A stretch of DNA of 29,456 bases from Deinococcus piscis (GTDB lineage Bacteria > Deinococcota > Deinococci > Deinococcales > Deinococcaceae), in the NCBI RefSeq assembly GCF_014653275.1, contig NZ_BNAL01000033.1, positions 1 to 29,456 of the forward strand, in the 5' to 3' direction. A program made the position numbers and the translations under genes. Within the stretch, counting starts at the first letter, position 1; every line of letters starts with the position of its first letter. This document shows positions 12,710 through 21,283 of this stretch, piece by piece. Under the pieces are notes generated by a model. The model was given only the letters and a program-made list of their open reading frames with translations. It did no database searches and had not been told where the DNA came from.

Positions 12710-12716
12710 GGCCTTC

Positions 12717-12745
12717 AGCCTAGCGCCTGGGTAAAGCGTGTGGCA
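12717..12745 (-). promoter_or_regulatory. purB promoter (leaderless type)
   Basis: On the minus strand TAGGCT (12722-12717) is followed by seven bases and the purB ATG at 12709. CTGCCA, about 18 bases upstream of the -10 box, is a four-of-six -35 candidate. A heptamer repeat tract starts just beyond it. Confidence 0.5.
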
Positions 12746-12756
12746 GCAGGGCTGAA

Positions 12757-12791
12757 TGGCGGAGGGCGGATGACAGATAGCGGATAGCAGA
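12757..12791 (+). repeat. Heptamer tandem repeat, five units, upstream of purB
   Basis: Consecutive 7-base units are TGGCGGA (12757), GGGCGGA (12764), TGACAGA (12771), TAGCGGA (12778) and TAGCAGA (12785). Consensus is roughly T-R-G-C-R-G-A. The tract lies between the purB promoter and the terminator of the LolA-like gene. Confidence 0.8.
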
Positions 12792-12814
12792 GGCTTTGGC
12801 GGCCCAGCAGCGAA

Positions 12815-12841
12815 AGCCCCGCCAGGATTCCGGGCGGGGCT
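12815..12841 (-). terminator. Terminator of the LolA-like gene
   Basis: AGCCCCGCC (12815-12823) and GGCGGGGCT (12833-12841) form a perfect nine-bp stem with a nine-base loop. On the minus strand a TTT follows. It lies 31 bases after the stop of the LolA-like gene. Confidence 0.8.
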
Positions 12842-12872
12842 GATGTTTGGCTTGCTGGTGACGAGTGTCTGC

Positions 12873-13535
12873 CTACTGCTGCACCACCCGTGCGCCGCGT
12901 GGCAGGGCCCGCAGGGCGGCTTCGGTCACGCCAGTATTGGTCTTGAAGCTGCTCACGTTCAGGTCCACGGCCAGCTGACCGCCGGGCTGGTACATCTGAA
13001 TGCGGGTGGGACGCCAGCCACGGTCCGTCACCCAGACGTGGGCGGTGCCTGCCTGCGCGTTGCCTTTGGGGGTGGCCGCCAGCTTGAACAGGCGGCCCCC
13101 ACCGGCATTGCTGGTGCCGAGCAGCTTGACGTTGTAGCTGCTGCTCAGGTTGGCCGCGCTGCCCAGCTGGGTAAAGTCCAGGCCCAGGCCGGAGCGGGCA
13201 CCGGCGCGGCTGAGCGGGGTCACGGTAATCTGGTTGGACATGCTCCAGTACTGGCGCACTTCCTGACGGTCCGAGACGATCACGTCGCCGCTGAGACTTT
13301 GCGGCTGGCGAAATTCCATGCGGACCACTTCACGGCTGGGAATAGTTTTGACCATCACATCCATATTCTGTCCAGTGCCTTCCAGCGTCAGGCGACCCGA
13401 AAGCCGGAACGACAGGTCGCGGGCACTCTTTTGCATCTGGTCCACTTTGTACAGAACATCGTTGGCGGTCTGGGCATTGGCCTGGGGCAGCAGAGCCAGC
13501 GCGGCACTCAGGGAGAGGAAAAAGGCTTTTTTCAC
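12873..13535 (-). CDS. LolA-like outer-membrane lipoprotein-sorting/carrier family protein
   Basis: The 220-aa protein has a signal peptide (MKKAFFLSLSAALALLPQANA, cleavage near residue 21), so it should work in the periplasm. After it comes a LolA/LppX-like pattern: an amphipathic helix (NDVLYKVDQMQKSARDL) followed by alternating strands that would form an open beta-barrel (FRLSGRLTLEGTGQNMDV, VVRMEFRQPQSLSGD, VWVTDRGWRPTRIQMY). The fit to the family rests on this pattern and on the helix-plus-barrel order, not on strong motifs. The start is GTG at 13535. A CAGACT hexamer ends six bases upstream, which may be a weak -10 box of a leaderless transcript. It could carry lipids or lipoproteins to the outer layer, together with the probable outer-membrane protein encoded just upstream. 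Confidence 0.75.
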   Translation of the reverse strand: MKKAFFLSLSAALALLPQANAQTANDVLYKVDQMQKSARDLSFRLSGRLTLEGTGQNMDVMVKTIPSREVVRMEFRQPQSLSGDVIVSDRQEVRQYWSMSNQITVTPLSRAGARSGLGLDFTQLGSAANLSSSYNVKLLGTSNAGGGRLFKLAATPKGNAQAGTAHVWVTDRGWRPTRIQMYQPGGQLAVDLNVSSFKTNTGVTEAALRALPRGARVVQQ

Positions 13536-13653
13536 ACATGCAGTCTGGCATGTCAGGGGGTGAGAACACCGCCGTCTGGCTGACGTTCAGTTAAGGTTGC
13601 CGCCGCCTCAAACTGTGACTGGGACGGCATTTGTGGGTTCTCCTCCGGCTGAA

Positions 13654-14724
13654 TCAGTTCTGGCCGTCTGCGGGGCCAGGGGCCGGGCGCAGCGGCAGCA
13701 GGTAGATGGCCCGCGCCGCCGTGCCTGCTGCGCCCGCACTGCCGCGCAACTCCAAGCGCTGCTCACCTTCCAGTGGCAGCAGCAGCGCTGCGCTCCACTG
13801 GGTGCCCAAGCCCCCTTCGCTCCCCCAGGCGTCAGAGAGGGCCGCGCCCAGATCCAGTTCTGAGTCCTGGCCCAGCAGGTCATAAGCCCGCCAGTGGACG
13901 GCTGCTTCCCGGTGAGCGCCCAAGACCGCGCTCAGCTCGGTGCTGGAGCTTGGTCCGTCCCACCCCGTACCCAGGCGCAGGCCCGCGCCGGCTGCCCGGT
14001 GCTCGGCCCCCAGGCGCAAGGTGAGCGTGCCCTGCGACTCGGCCCAGAGTTCGGGGTTGAGGTCGCCGGGGTTCACCAGGGCCAGCACGGCAGGCCCGCC
14101 GTCCACGCTCCACAGTTGGGGGCGCAGTTCCAGATCGGCGGTCATTCCGGCCCCGTGGCCCCACTCGTGGCCCACCATGACGAAGGTGCCCGGTCCCAGG
14201 CGGCCCCGCAGCGAGGCGGTCAGGTTGCTGCCCTCGCTGCGGGGGTCAGGGGTGGGGTCGTTCAGGGTGTCTAGCGGGCGCAGCAGCAGCAGTGGGGCCG
14301 TAAAGCGTTCACCGGCCAGCTGCACTTCTACCGGGCCAGCGGCCAGGACTCCACTTGCAGCCAGACGGTGTCCACCCGGGCTGTCGCCATTGCCCCACAG
14401 CCACTGCGCTTCGGCTCCGGCTTCGGCGTAGCCGATCAGCGGAAGGGCCAGGGACTGTGCGTAGCGGGCCTCGCTGCCGCGCAGACTCAGGCTGGTGTCC
14501 AGGGTGCCGCTGCCCAGGCGCACGCCGCGCAGGCCCAGGCTGGGCGCAGTTCCGGCAGGGCTTGCAGTCACGCCAACCGTCACGCCCGCCCGGTCCAGCG
14601 CCTGCGAGAGCGGCACCGGCTGAGGGGACAGGTCGGCGGTGTCAGTGGGCGACTGGGCCTGCGCCGCTGGGCAGAGCAGGGCAGTCAGGGCCAGGAGAGA
14701 CATGCAGCGAGCGAGAGCTTTCAC
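13654..14724 (-). CDS. Predicted secreted beta-barrel (outer-membrane) protein, unknown function
   Basis: This is a 356-aa protein with a signal peptide (start VKALARCMSLLALTALLCPAAQAQ; cleavage near residue 24). The mature part is rich in Gly, Leu, Ala and Thr, with many alternating polar/nonpolar stretches such as VEVQLAGERFTAPLLLL, LTASLRGRLGPGTFVMV and ELDLGAALSDAWG separated by turns. This is typical of a transmembrane beta-barrel. No named family is recognised. The start is GTG at 14724, chosen because the signal peptide begins there. A TATGGT hexamer lies six bases upstream and GGTGGA could also act as a weak ribosome site. The gene is divergent from the LEA-type lipoprotein gene with only 33 bp between the start codons. 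Confidence 0.7.
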   Translation of the reverse strand: MKALARCMSLLALTALLCPAAQAQSPTDTADLSPQPVPLSQALDRAGVTVGVTASPAGTAPSLGLRGVRLGSGTLDTSLSLRGSEARYAQSLALPLIGYAEAGAEAQWLWGNGDSPGGHRLAASGVLAAGPVEVQLAGERFTAPLLLLRPLDTLNDPTPDPRSEGSNLTASLRGRLGPGTFVMVGHEWGHGAGMTADLELRPQLWSVDGGPAVLALVNPGDLNPELWAESQGTLTLRLGAEHRAAGAGLRLGTGWDGPSSSTELSAVLGAHREAAVHWRAYDLLGQDSELDLGAALSDAWGSEGGLGTQWSAALLLPLEGEQRLELRGSAGAAGTAARAIYLLPLRPAPGPADGQN

Positions 14725-14757
14725 GCTTCCACCATAGGGGCTCCATACACTGGATGA
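14725..14757. promoter_or_regulatory. Compact divergent promoter region (33 bp)
   Basis: The plus strand has TACACT (14746-14751) ending six bases before the ATG at 14758. The minus strand has TATGGT (14736-14731) ending six bases before the GTG at 14724. The two -10 boxes are nine bases apart, so each -35 region would fall at the start of the opposite gene. Both transcripts would be leaderless. Confidence 0.55.
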
Positions 14758-15270
14758 ATGAGCCGCTTTTCTCTGGTCGCCGGGCTGTGTCTGGCGCTGT
14801 GTCCTTTGACTGCATGTGCCCCCACACAGCTGGCCGGTCCAGTGGTGCAGGTGCCCAACTTTGAACCCCGCAGTGTGCGTCTGATTGGTCTGACCTTGCC
14901 GGGGCAGGCCGGACAGAGCGCAGCGGCGGACTTGGAGCTGACGGTGCAGGTCCACAACCCCAGCCCCTTTGCCGTGCGGCTGCATTCCCTGGCCGCTGAT
15001 CTGGTGCTGACCGGCCAGCCCGTGGCGGCGCTGGTGCTGCCGGATATTGCCCTACCGGCACGCGGCGAAACGGTGCAGACAGTGCGGGCCAGTGTGCCGG
15101 TCAGCCTGGACACGGCTGCCGAGTGGCTGAAGGTGGCCCGTGGTCAGGGCGTGCCTTACCGCTTGGACGGCACCTTTACCGCCGACCTGGGCGCGCTGGG
15201 CCAGCCCAAGTTCGGGCCGCTGACGCTGGTGCAGGGGCAGTGGAAGCAGCCAGCCATCCTGCCATTCTGA
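14758..15270 (+). CDS. LEA type 2 (WHy-domain-like) lipoprotein
   Basis: The 170-aa protein carries a lipoprotein signal ending LCPLTAC (acylated Cys20). The rest resembles the LEA14/WHy fold: a strand VQVPNFEPRSVRLIGLTL, then ADLELTVQVHNPSPFAVRLHSLAADLVLTGQPVA, in which the HNPSPF turn is the family hallmark (usually xNPN/NPx). An Ile/Pro-rich strand pair and the closing PYRLDGTFTADLG follow. These proteins are linked to desiccation tolerance in plants and some Deinococcus, though the bacterial role is not settled. The start is supported by the signal peptide and a TACACT box six bases upstream. No ribosome site is seen. Confidence 0.8.
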   Translation: MSRFSLVAGLCLALCPLTACAPTQLAGPVVQVPNFEPRSVRLIGLTLPGQAGQSAAADLELTVQVHNPSPFAVRLHSLAADLVLTGQPVAALVLPDIALPARGETVQTVRASVPVSLDTAAEWLKVARGQGVPYRLDGTFTADLGALGQPKFGPLTLVQGQWKQPAILPF

Positions 15271-15286
15271 GTTCACTTGGCTTGCG

Positions 15287-15306
15287 GGAAAGCTGCACTT
15301 CTTTCC
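15287..15306. terminator. Weak hairpin between the LEA lipoprotein gene and queG
   Basis: GGAAAG (15287-15292) pairs with CTTTCC (15301-15306) around an eight-base loop, between converging genes. It is short and lacks a T run, so confidence is low. Confidence 0.3.
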
Positions 15307-15316
15307 AGCCCATGCG

Positions 15317-16435
<1,119 letters not shown>

Positions 16436-16493
16436 GGGGATTGGTGTTCATGACAGGGCTCAGCGCTCACTGCGGGGCCGAGTGTACCTCAGC

Positions 16494-16528
16494 GCCGCTC
16501 TGCCAAGGGTGCCGCTCTGCCAAAGGGT
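16494..16528 (+). repeat. Adjacent 17/18-bp duplication upstream of queG
   Basis: GCCGCTCTGCCAAGGGT (16494-16510) is followed directly by GCCGCTCTGCCAAAGGGT (16511-16528), which differs by one inserted A. Each copy carries TTGGCA on the minus strand. It looks like a recent tandem duplication in the gap between queG and the YkgJ-type gene. Confidence 0.85.
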
Positions 16529-16577
16529 AGACAGATGGATGGAGCCGTCCGGTGAACGCTGCATCCCAGCAGCCGCA

Positions 16578-17327
16578 TTACTCAATTTCCAGAATCATGG
16601 GGTGACTCAGGCCAGCGGCCTGGGCGGCCTTCAGTGCGGCGCGGCCATCTCCCGCTTCAACCGCCGCCATAAAGTCCGGGCGCGCACTCAGGCTAACCAG
16701 CACCCAGAAATCTCCCCAGACTTGCAGGCCAAAAGCGCGGTCCATCGCCCCGGCGGCAGCTTCCCAGACAGGCTCGGACAGATATTCCAGCGGGGCGATG
16801 TAGTGCAGTTCGCCGTCGGTGCCGGGCGTTCGGGCCACGTCGCGGGCGTACTGCCGCTTATCGCGCGGGCTGAGCGATTCCCAGTAGCCTTCGGTGCAGT
16901 AGCGGGCCGGAAAAGCGCTGAAGGTATCGCGGCAGCGGGTGGGGCGCGACTCGTACTCACTGCACTGCCCAGTGGCCCTGTCCAGCAGCGGGCAGTAGCC
17001 TACCTCCAGGCGGTGGCGGCGCACATACACGTCCTCGTCAGGGGCGGTGCGGGCGTTGGCGAGGACCTGGCGGGCGTGCGCTTCTACGGCGGCCAGCTTC
17101 TCGGCGTTCAGGGCGTCCCGGACAATCAGCGCTTCGGCCAGGCTCAGGCGAATCGGCATGTTGCAGCAGCCAAAGCAGCCCGCGCCGCAGAAGACCTGCC
17201 CGCCCTGGCGGGTAAAGCCGTCCAGCCAGCGGCTGGCCTCGCTGCCGTAGTCGGCGTAGGCGTCCTGTACCGCCTCCTTGACCAGCCGCACCGCTGCTGT
17301 AGGCGGCAAAGGACCCAGGGCCGTCAT
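16578..17327 (-). CDS. YkgJ-family cysteine-cluster protein (predicted zinc/iron-binding)
   Basis: The 249-aa protein has the YkgJ/UPF0153 cysteine pattern: [14 protein letters not shown] (family CxxGC..CC) and, later, [24 protein letters not shown] (CP.L....C..Y..RP..CR). Such proteins probably hold a metal or iron-sulfur cluster; the biochemical role is unknown. The reading frame stays open for about 100 codons upstream, but that stretch lies antisense to the divergent GAF-HD gene and looks artificial. I therefore start at [13 protein letters not shown] (17327). The exact start is uncertain because there is no ribosome site; a TATGAA box lies 15 bases upstream. It is divergent from the GAF-HD gene by 66 bp. 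Confidence 0.8.
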   Translation of the reverse strand: MTALGPLPPTAAVRLVKEAVQDAYADYGSEASRWLDGFTRQGGQVFCGAGCFGCCNMPIRLSLAEALIVRDALNAEKLAAVEAHARQVLANARTAPDEDVYVRRHRLEVGYCPLLDRATGQCSEYESRPTRCRDTFSAFPARYCTEGYWESLSPRDKRQYARDVARTPGTDGELHYIAPLEYLSEPVWEAAAGAMDRAFGLQVWGDFWVLVSLSARPDFMAAVEAGDGRAALKAAQAAGLSHPMILEIE

Positions 17328-17378
17328 GGCGTCAATCCGGCATTCATACAGTGGGGGTGCGCACCATTCATTGACCCT

Positions 17379-17384
17379 TATACT
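17379..17384 (+). promoter_or_regulatory. -10 box of the GAF-HD gene
   Basis: TATACT is followed by nine bases and the GTG start at 17394. A transcript starting about seven bases after the box would be leaderless or nearly so. No -35 box is obvious. Confidence 0.5.
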
Positions 17385-17393
17385 AAAGCCACT

Positions 17394-18425
17394 GTGTTCC
17401 GATTCAACCGACCAAAAAAGGATGAGGCCGCTCCCCGGCCCGAAGAGCGTAGCCCGGCCACTGCGCCGAGCGACCCCACCCGCGTGTTGGCGGACCTGCT
17501 GGGCAAGCCCAACGCCGAGGGCCTGCTCGAAGGTGCTCTGGCCCACGCTGCACAGATGTTGGGGGGGCGCGTCAAGGGCTATGCCGTGCTGCGCCGGGGG
17601 CAGGACGTGGTGACGGCTGTGCATGGCTACCCCAAGTCCCTGCTGGGCCTCAGCCTGTCAGGCCCCTGGGCGCAGATGCGCCCCCGCCTGCTGGCAGACG
17701 GTCCCCGTGAGTTGTATGCCATGAACACCCCCGAAGTGGTGCGCCAGTTGGACGCCGCCGGCATGAACGACATCCGGGCGACGGTGGTGGTACCGCTGGT
17801 GGACAAGGGGCGCAATGTGGGTGCCCTGATTCTGGACCAGTTTCAGAGCGGCGGCATTGCGGCCCAGCAGCAAGAAGCCCTCAACCGTTGGGGCAGTGCC
17901 GTCACCCCTTTGCTGGCCGTGTTTGATACCCGCGAGGAGTGGCGTCAGGGCGCCCGGCAGCTGACTGTGGCCCTGGTAGAAGCCGTCGAAGCCCAGGATT
18001 TCGATGCTCTGGGGCACGCCCAGCAGGTCGCCGAAATCAGCGGACAATTGGGCCGGCAGCTGGGGCTGAATGAGCGCGAGCTGGAGCAGCTGTGGTACGG
18101 GGCCATTTTGCACGATGTGGGCAAGATTGGCGGCGAGACGGGCCCGGGCCATGCCAGTGTGGGTGCCAACTTCCTGCATGGTGTGCCGCACCTCTCGGAC
18201 GCCCAAAAAGCGATTCGGCACCACCATGAGCACTACGATGGCAGCGGTGAGCCGGAGCACCTCGCTGGCGAGGACATCCCGCTGTATGCCCGCATCATCG
18301 CTGTGGCAAATGCGCTGGTGCATGTCGGCGACCCGGCACGCCTCAAGGGGCAAGCGGGCAAGCGCCTGGACCCCCGCATCGTGGAGCTGGCCCAGACCCT
18401 GCCGCCCGTCGAAACTGGCGTGTGA
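17394..18425 (+). CDS. GAF-HD (degenerate HD-GYP-like) signalling protein
   Basis: This is a 343-aa soluble protein. Residues about 25-190 look like a GAF sensor domain ([26 protein letters not shown]). Residues about 195-335 form an HD hydrolase domain with His208, His240-Asp241 (HDVGKI), His253 and the [12 protein letters not shown] segment (His276-Pro288). In true HD-GYP c-di-GMP phosphodiesterases the last part reads DGxGYP and a later metal-ligand Asp lies in VxDxxxAL. Here the motif is GSGEP and the later position is Asn306 (VANAL). The protein may therefore have altered or lost phosphodiesterase activity. The GTG start is chosen over the much longer open frame upstream because of TATACT at 17379 and because the GAF domain is complete from here. 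Confidence 0.85.
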   Translation: MFRFNRPKKDEAAPRPEERSPATAPSDPTRVLADLLGKPNAEGLLEGALAHAAQMLGGRVKGYAVLRRGQDVVTAVHGYPKSLLGLSLSGPWAQMRPRLLADGPRELYAMNTPEVVRQLDAAGMNDIRATVVVPLVDKGRNVGALILDQFQSGGIAAQQQEALNRWGSAVTPLLAVFDTREEWRQGARQLTVALVEAVEAQDFDALGHAQQVAEISGQLGRQLGLNERELEQLWYGAILHDVGKIGGETGPGHASVGANFLHGVPHLSDAQKAIRHHHEHYDGSGEPEHLAGEDIPLYARIIAVANALVHVGDPARLKGQAGKRLDPRIVELAQTLPPVETGV

Positions 18426-18517
18426 GCCAGAGCGGAGAGGGGTAGCCCTCAGACGGCCTGCACTGGACCTCTACGCTGATTTCCTCTTCTGATACCACGC
18501 AAAACCGACCAAAAGAG

Positions 18518-18560
18518 AGCCCGGCTACCCCTGTGATATGGCAGCCGGGCTTCTTTCTCC
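18518..18560. terminator. Bidirectional terminator between the GAF-HD gene and ftsW
   Basis: AGCCCGGCT (18518-18526) and AGCCGGGCT (18543-18551) form a perfect nine-bp stem. A T-rich tail (TTCTTTCT) follows on the plus strand, and CTCTTTT follows on the minus strand, so both converging genes can use it. Confidence 0.85.
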
Positions 18561-18564
18561 TTCT

Positions 18565-19833
18565 TCAGGAAGATGCGGGGCGCTGTGGTGGCCGTGGGCC
18601 AAGAGGTTCGGCGTCCGTGTCCTCCCAGTCGTCTGAACCTTCTGGCGCAAGTGGAGTTCCGGCGGGCTCCAGCCCTTCTTCCGGCAGTTCGCTGGGCGGT
18701 ACTGCGCCCACGGCCCGCTCCGGCTGGGCTCCGACGTGGCGGGCGGCCCGCTGCTGAGCCATTTCCGCCAGGCCCCGGTTCACCTCGCGCTGCGCGGAAT
18801 GAATGATGCCCAGCGCCGCACCCATGACCAGCATGGAGGAAAAGCCGTAGCTGACCAGCGGCAGCGGAATCCCAGTCACTGGCAAAAATCCTACTGCGAC
18901 GGCCAGGTTGATCATCGCCTGGCCCACAATCAGGAACATACAGCCCACCGCCAGAATGGCCGCGCCATGCACCGAGGGGCTCAGAGGCCGGACGCGGGCC
19001 GCCTGCTGCGCAATCTTCAGCGACGAATGCACAATCAGCCAGTAGGCAAACAGGACCGTCAGCACGCCCACCAGGCCCAAGCTAAAGCCGATGGACGAAA
19101 TCACCAGATCGGTGTGGGCGGCGAACAGATCAAAGCGTGGCGCATCCGGGCCTAGGCCCCACAGCCCACCATTGCTGAGGTCGCGGTGGGCTTTGCCAAT
19201 CTGATCAAGGCCCTGCTCCAGCACCTCTTCGCGCTCGGTGTGGCCGAACAGGCGCTCCTGAATGTAAGGATTGCGCTCCAGATACACACTGATAAACGGC
19301 AGGCTCAGCAGCCCCAGGCCCAGCAAAAAGGCCGCGATGTTGGTGATGCGCACGCCCGCCGAATACATCACCACCACACCGAGCGCGAAGGTCAGCACGG
19401 CGGTGCCCAGGTCCGGCTCCAGCAGAATCAGCAGCGTGGTGACCAGAATCATGGCGGTGGCGCTCAGCAGCTTTTTGTACACGCCCCGGCGGGCAAAGAA
19501 CGAGGCCAGCTGAAGCACCAGCCCCAGCTTGGCAACCTCCGACGGCTGAAAGCGGATCGGCCCGAAGTCCAGCCAGCGGCGGGTGCCGGTGCTTTCCTCA
19601 GTGCCCACCCCGATAAACAGCACCAGCACCAGCAGGACCAGTGAGCCCAGCCACAGCCAGACGCCGCCCCTGAGAAATACCTTGGGCCGCAGCTGCGCCA
19701 CGCCCAGGGTGATGCCCAGCGCCAGCAGCGCCTTAAGGCCGTGTTCGACGGCCAGACCAGGTTTGGCCGCGGCCACGCCCACCAGCCCCAGCACCAGCAG
19801 CAGAATCTGAGCGACCAGCAGCGGGAGGTTCAT
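18565..19833 (-). CDS. ftsW: FtsW-type SEDS peptidoglycan glycosyltransferase
   Basis: SEDS proteins polymerise lipid II into glycan strands; FtsW does this at the division septum with a partner class B penicillin-binding protein. The 422-aa protein has about ten membrane helices and family blocks STGTRRWLDFG...QPSEVAK, LEPDLGTAVL and PLPLVSYGFSSML. The assignment as ftsW rather than rodA follows from its position after murD. In the fourth extracellular loop the Asp thought to be catalytic is present (HTD, Asp242), but the usual GEELG that follows it is GFSLG (249-253), and the preceding loop (LWGLGPDAPRFDLFAAH) differs from the usual GxGxGNS..K pattern. The tail from about 370 is a hydrophilic cytoplasmic extension. 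The start overlaps the murD stop (ATGA) with GGAGGAGC upstream. Confidence 0.93.
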   Translation of the reverse strand: MNLPLLVAQILLLVLGLVGVAAAKPGLAVEHGLKALLALGITLGVAQLRPKVFLRGGVWLWLGSLVLLVLVLFIGVGTEESTGTRRWLDFGPIRFQPSEVAKLGLVLQLASFFARRGVYKKLLSATAMILVTTLLILLEPDLGTAVLTFALGVVVMYSAGVRITNIAAFLLGLGLLSLPFISVYLERNPYIQERLFGHTEREEVLEQGLDQIGKAHRDLSNGGLWGLGPDAPRFDLFAAHTDLVISSIGFSLGLVGVLTVLFAYWLIVHSSLKIAQQAARVRPLSPSVHGAAILAVGCMFLIVGQAMINLAVAVGFLPVTGIPLPLVSYGFSSMLVMGAALGIIHSAQREVNRGLAEMAQQRAARHVGAQPERAVGAVPPSELPEEGLEPAGTPLAPEGSDDWEDTDAEPLGPRPPQRPASS

Positions 19834-21191
19834 GCTTGCTCCTCCTGCCCGCTGATCCAGGTCTGCACTGCCGCCCGGAAAGCTGCGCCGCGCTCCTGAT
19901 AGTTGGCGAACAGATCAAAAGACGTGCCGATAGGAGCCAGCAGCACAGTGCCCTGGCCTTCGGGCAGGTGGCGGACAGCCTGGGCGACCACTTCAGTCAT
20001 GGCGGCCTGACCGTCCTGCGCCGCTACGGTGGTCTGCGGAAATCCCAGCTCCTGGGCAAAGCGCGGGCCGTCTTCGCCGTAAGCGATGACATGCCTCACC
20101 CGGCCCTGCGCAGCGTCACGCAACGGGGCCAGTTCAGCGCCCTTGTCGCGTCCGCCCACAACCCACACCACCGGCGGGCGGGCCTGCTCCAGTGCAGACT
20201 GCACCGCGATGGTGCGGGTGGCAATAGAGTCCTCAATAAAGCGCACCTCTCGCCAGCGGCCCACTTCCTCAAAGCGGCCCCCCAGTGGCCGGGCTTGCCG
20301 CAGCCCCTGCGCCAGCGTACCGGACAGATCGGGCACCCTCTGGCCCAGCTTGCCAAGAGCAGCTTCGGCGGCCAGAACAGCGGCGGCGGCGTTGGTCGGG
20401 TGAACACCGGCGGGCAGGTCAGCGGCGTCCAGCACAGGGGTGCCATCTGCAAGAGCGATGCGGTGGGGCTCAAAGTGCCGAACTTGTGGCCGGGCCAGCA
20501 GCGGGCGTAGGTGTTCGCCGCTCAGGGTGTCGGCTGGGGGCAGCAGCAGCAGGTCGCCTGGCTCCTGCCCGTCCGCGATATGCAGCTTGGCGGCGTGGTA
20601 GCTCTTCACGCTGCCGTGGCGGTCCAGGTGGTCAACCCCCAGGTTGGTCATCACCGCCACCGGAAAGCGCGTAGCAGCAATCCGCTCCAGCTGAAAGCTG
20701 CTCAGCTCCACCACTGCGGCCTCGCAGCGGTCAATCACGTCCAGCAGCGGCGGGTCAATGTTGCCGCCTTCAAGCGCGGCCACGCCGCAGGCCCGCAGCA
20801 GCTGTGCGGTCAGCGTGGTGGTGCCGCCTTTGCCTGCCGTGCCGGTCACGCCCACCAGCATGACGCTGGGCCGCTGCCGGGCGGCCAGTGCCACTTCCCC
20901 GATGATCTCGGCTCCCTGGGCGGCCAGGGCCAGCAGGTCAGGGTGGTCTATCGGCACGCCGGGAGCGGCCACCACAGTGCGGTAGGGACGGTCTACCGCG
21001 CCCGGCGCGAAGCCCAGCTCCTGCATCAGGGCGTGGTCTTCCGGTCCGGGGCGGGCGTCCAGCCACTCGGCCTGAAGTCCTTCGGCGTGCAAGAAGCGGG
21101 CGACCCCGCGCCCACTGCGGCCCAGGCCGTAGATCAGCCAGGGGGGAGCAGAATGAGGATGAGAAGAGGTGGGCGGCGTGCGGTCAGTCAC
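19830..21191 (-). CDS. murD: UDP-N-acetylmuramoylalanine--D-glutamate ligase
   Basis: MurD adds D-glutamate to UDP-MurNAc-L-Ala with ATP in the cytoplasm. The 453-aa protein shows the N-terminal Rossmann part (IYGLGRSGRGVARFL), the central ATPase domain with P-loop VTGTAGKGGTTT (Lys121), ELSSFQLE, NLGVDHLDRHGS, and the C-terminal domain with HPTNAAAAVLAAE, FIEDSIATRT, VVGGRDKGAELAPL and PIGTSFDLFANYQERG. Compared with the usual GTNGKTT/S the P-loop carries Ala for Asn and an extra Gly-Gly after the lysine. The start is GTG at 21191 with TAACAT ending seven bases upstream (leaderless type). ftsW overlaps its end by four bases, forming a cell-wall operon. Confidence 0.95.
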   Translation of the reverse strand: MTDRTPPTSSHPHSAPPWLIYGLGRSGRGVARFLHAEGLQAEWLDARPGPEDHALMQELGFAPGAVDRPYRTVVAAPGVPIDHPDLLALAAQGAEIIGEVALAARQRPSVMLVGVTGTAGKGGTTTLTAQLLRACGVAALEGGNIDPPLLDVIDRCEAAVVELSSFQLERIAATRFPVAVMTNLGVDHLDRHGSVKSYHAAKLHIADGQEPGDLLLLPPADTLSGEHLRPLLARPQVRHFEPHRIALADGTPVLDAADLPAGVHPTNAAAAVLAAEAALGKLGQRVPDLSGTLAQGLRQARPLGGRFEEVGRWREVRFIEDSIATRTIAVQSALEQARPPVVWVVGGRDKGAELAPLRDAAQGRVRHVIAYGEDGPRFAQELGFPQTTVAAQDGQAAMTEVVAQAVRHLPEGQGTVLLAPIGTSFDLFANYQERGAAFRAAVQTWISGQEEQA

Positions 21192-21198
21192 GGTGCCT

Positions 21199-21204
21199 AT
21201 GTTA
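21199..21204 (-). promoter_or_regulatory. -10 box of the murD-ftsW operon (leaderless)
   Basis: TAACAT on the minus strand is followed by AGGCACC (seven bases) and the GTG start of murD. The divergent permease gene begins 80 bp away and has a weaker CAAGAT seven bases before its ATG. Confidence 0.55.
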
Positions 21205-21283
21205 CGCGTCTGCGCGGGCGGGGGGGATGGGGCCGCACCAAAAGCGAGCTCTTTTGCTGGAGTGATCTGGCAAGATAAAGCCC

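Noticed and set aside
14642..15113. Minus-strand frames extending the beta-barrel gene upstream
   Set aside because: They run antisense through the LEA lipoprotein gene. The signal peptide sets the start at the GTG at 14724.
17328..17624. Upstream extension of the YkgJ-type frame
   Set aside because: It overlaps the GAF-HD gene on the other strand and lacks family sequence; the conserved protein begins near 17327.
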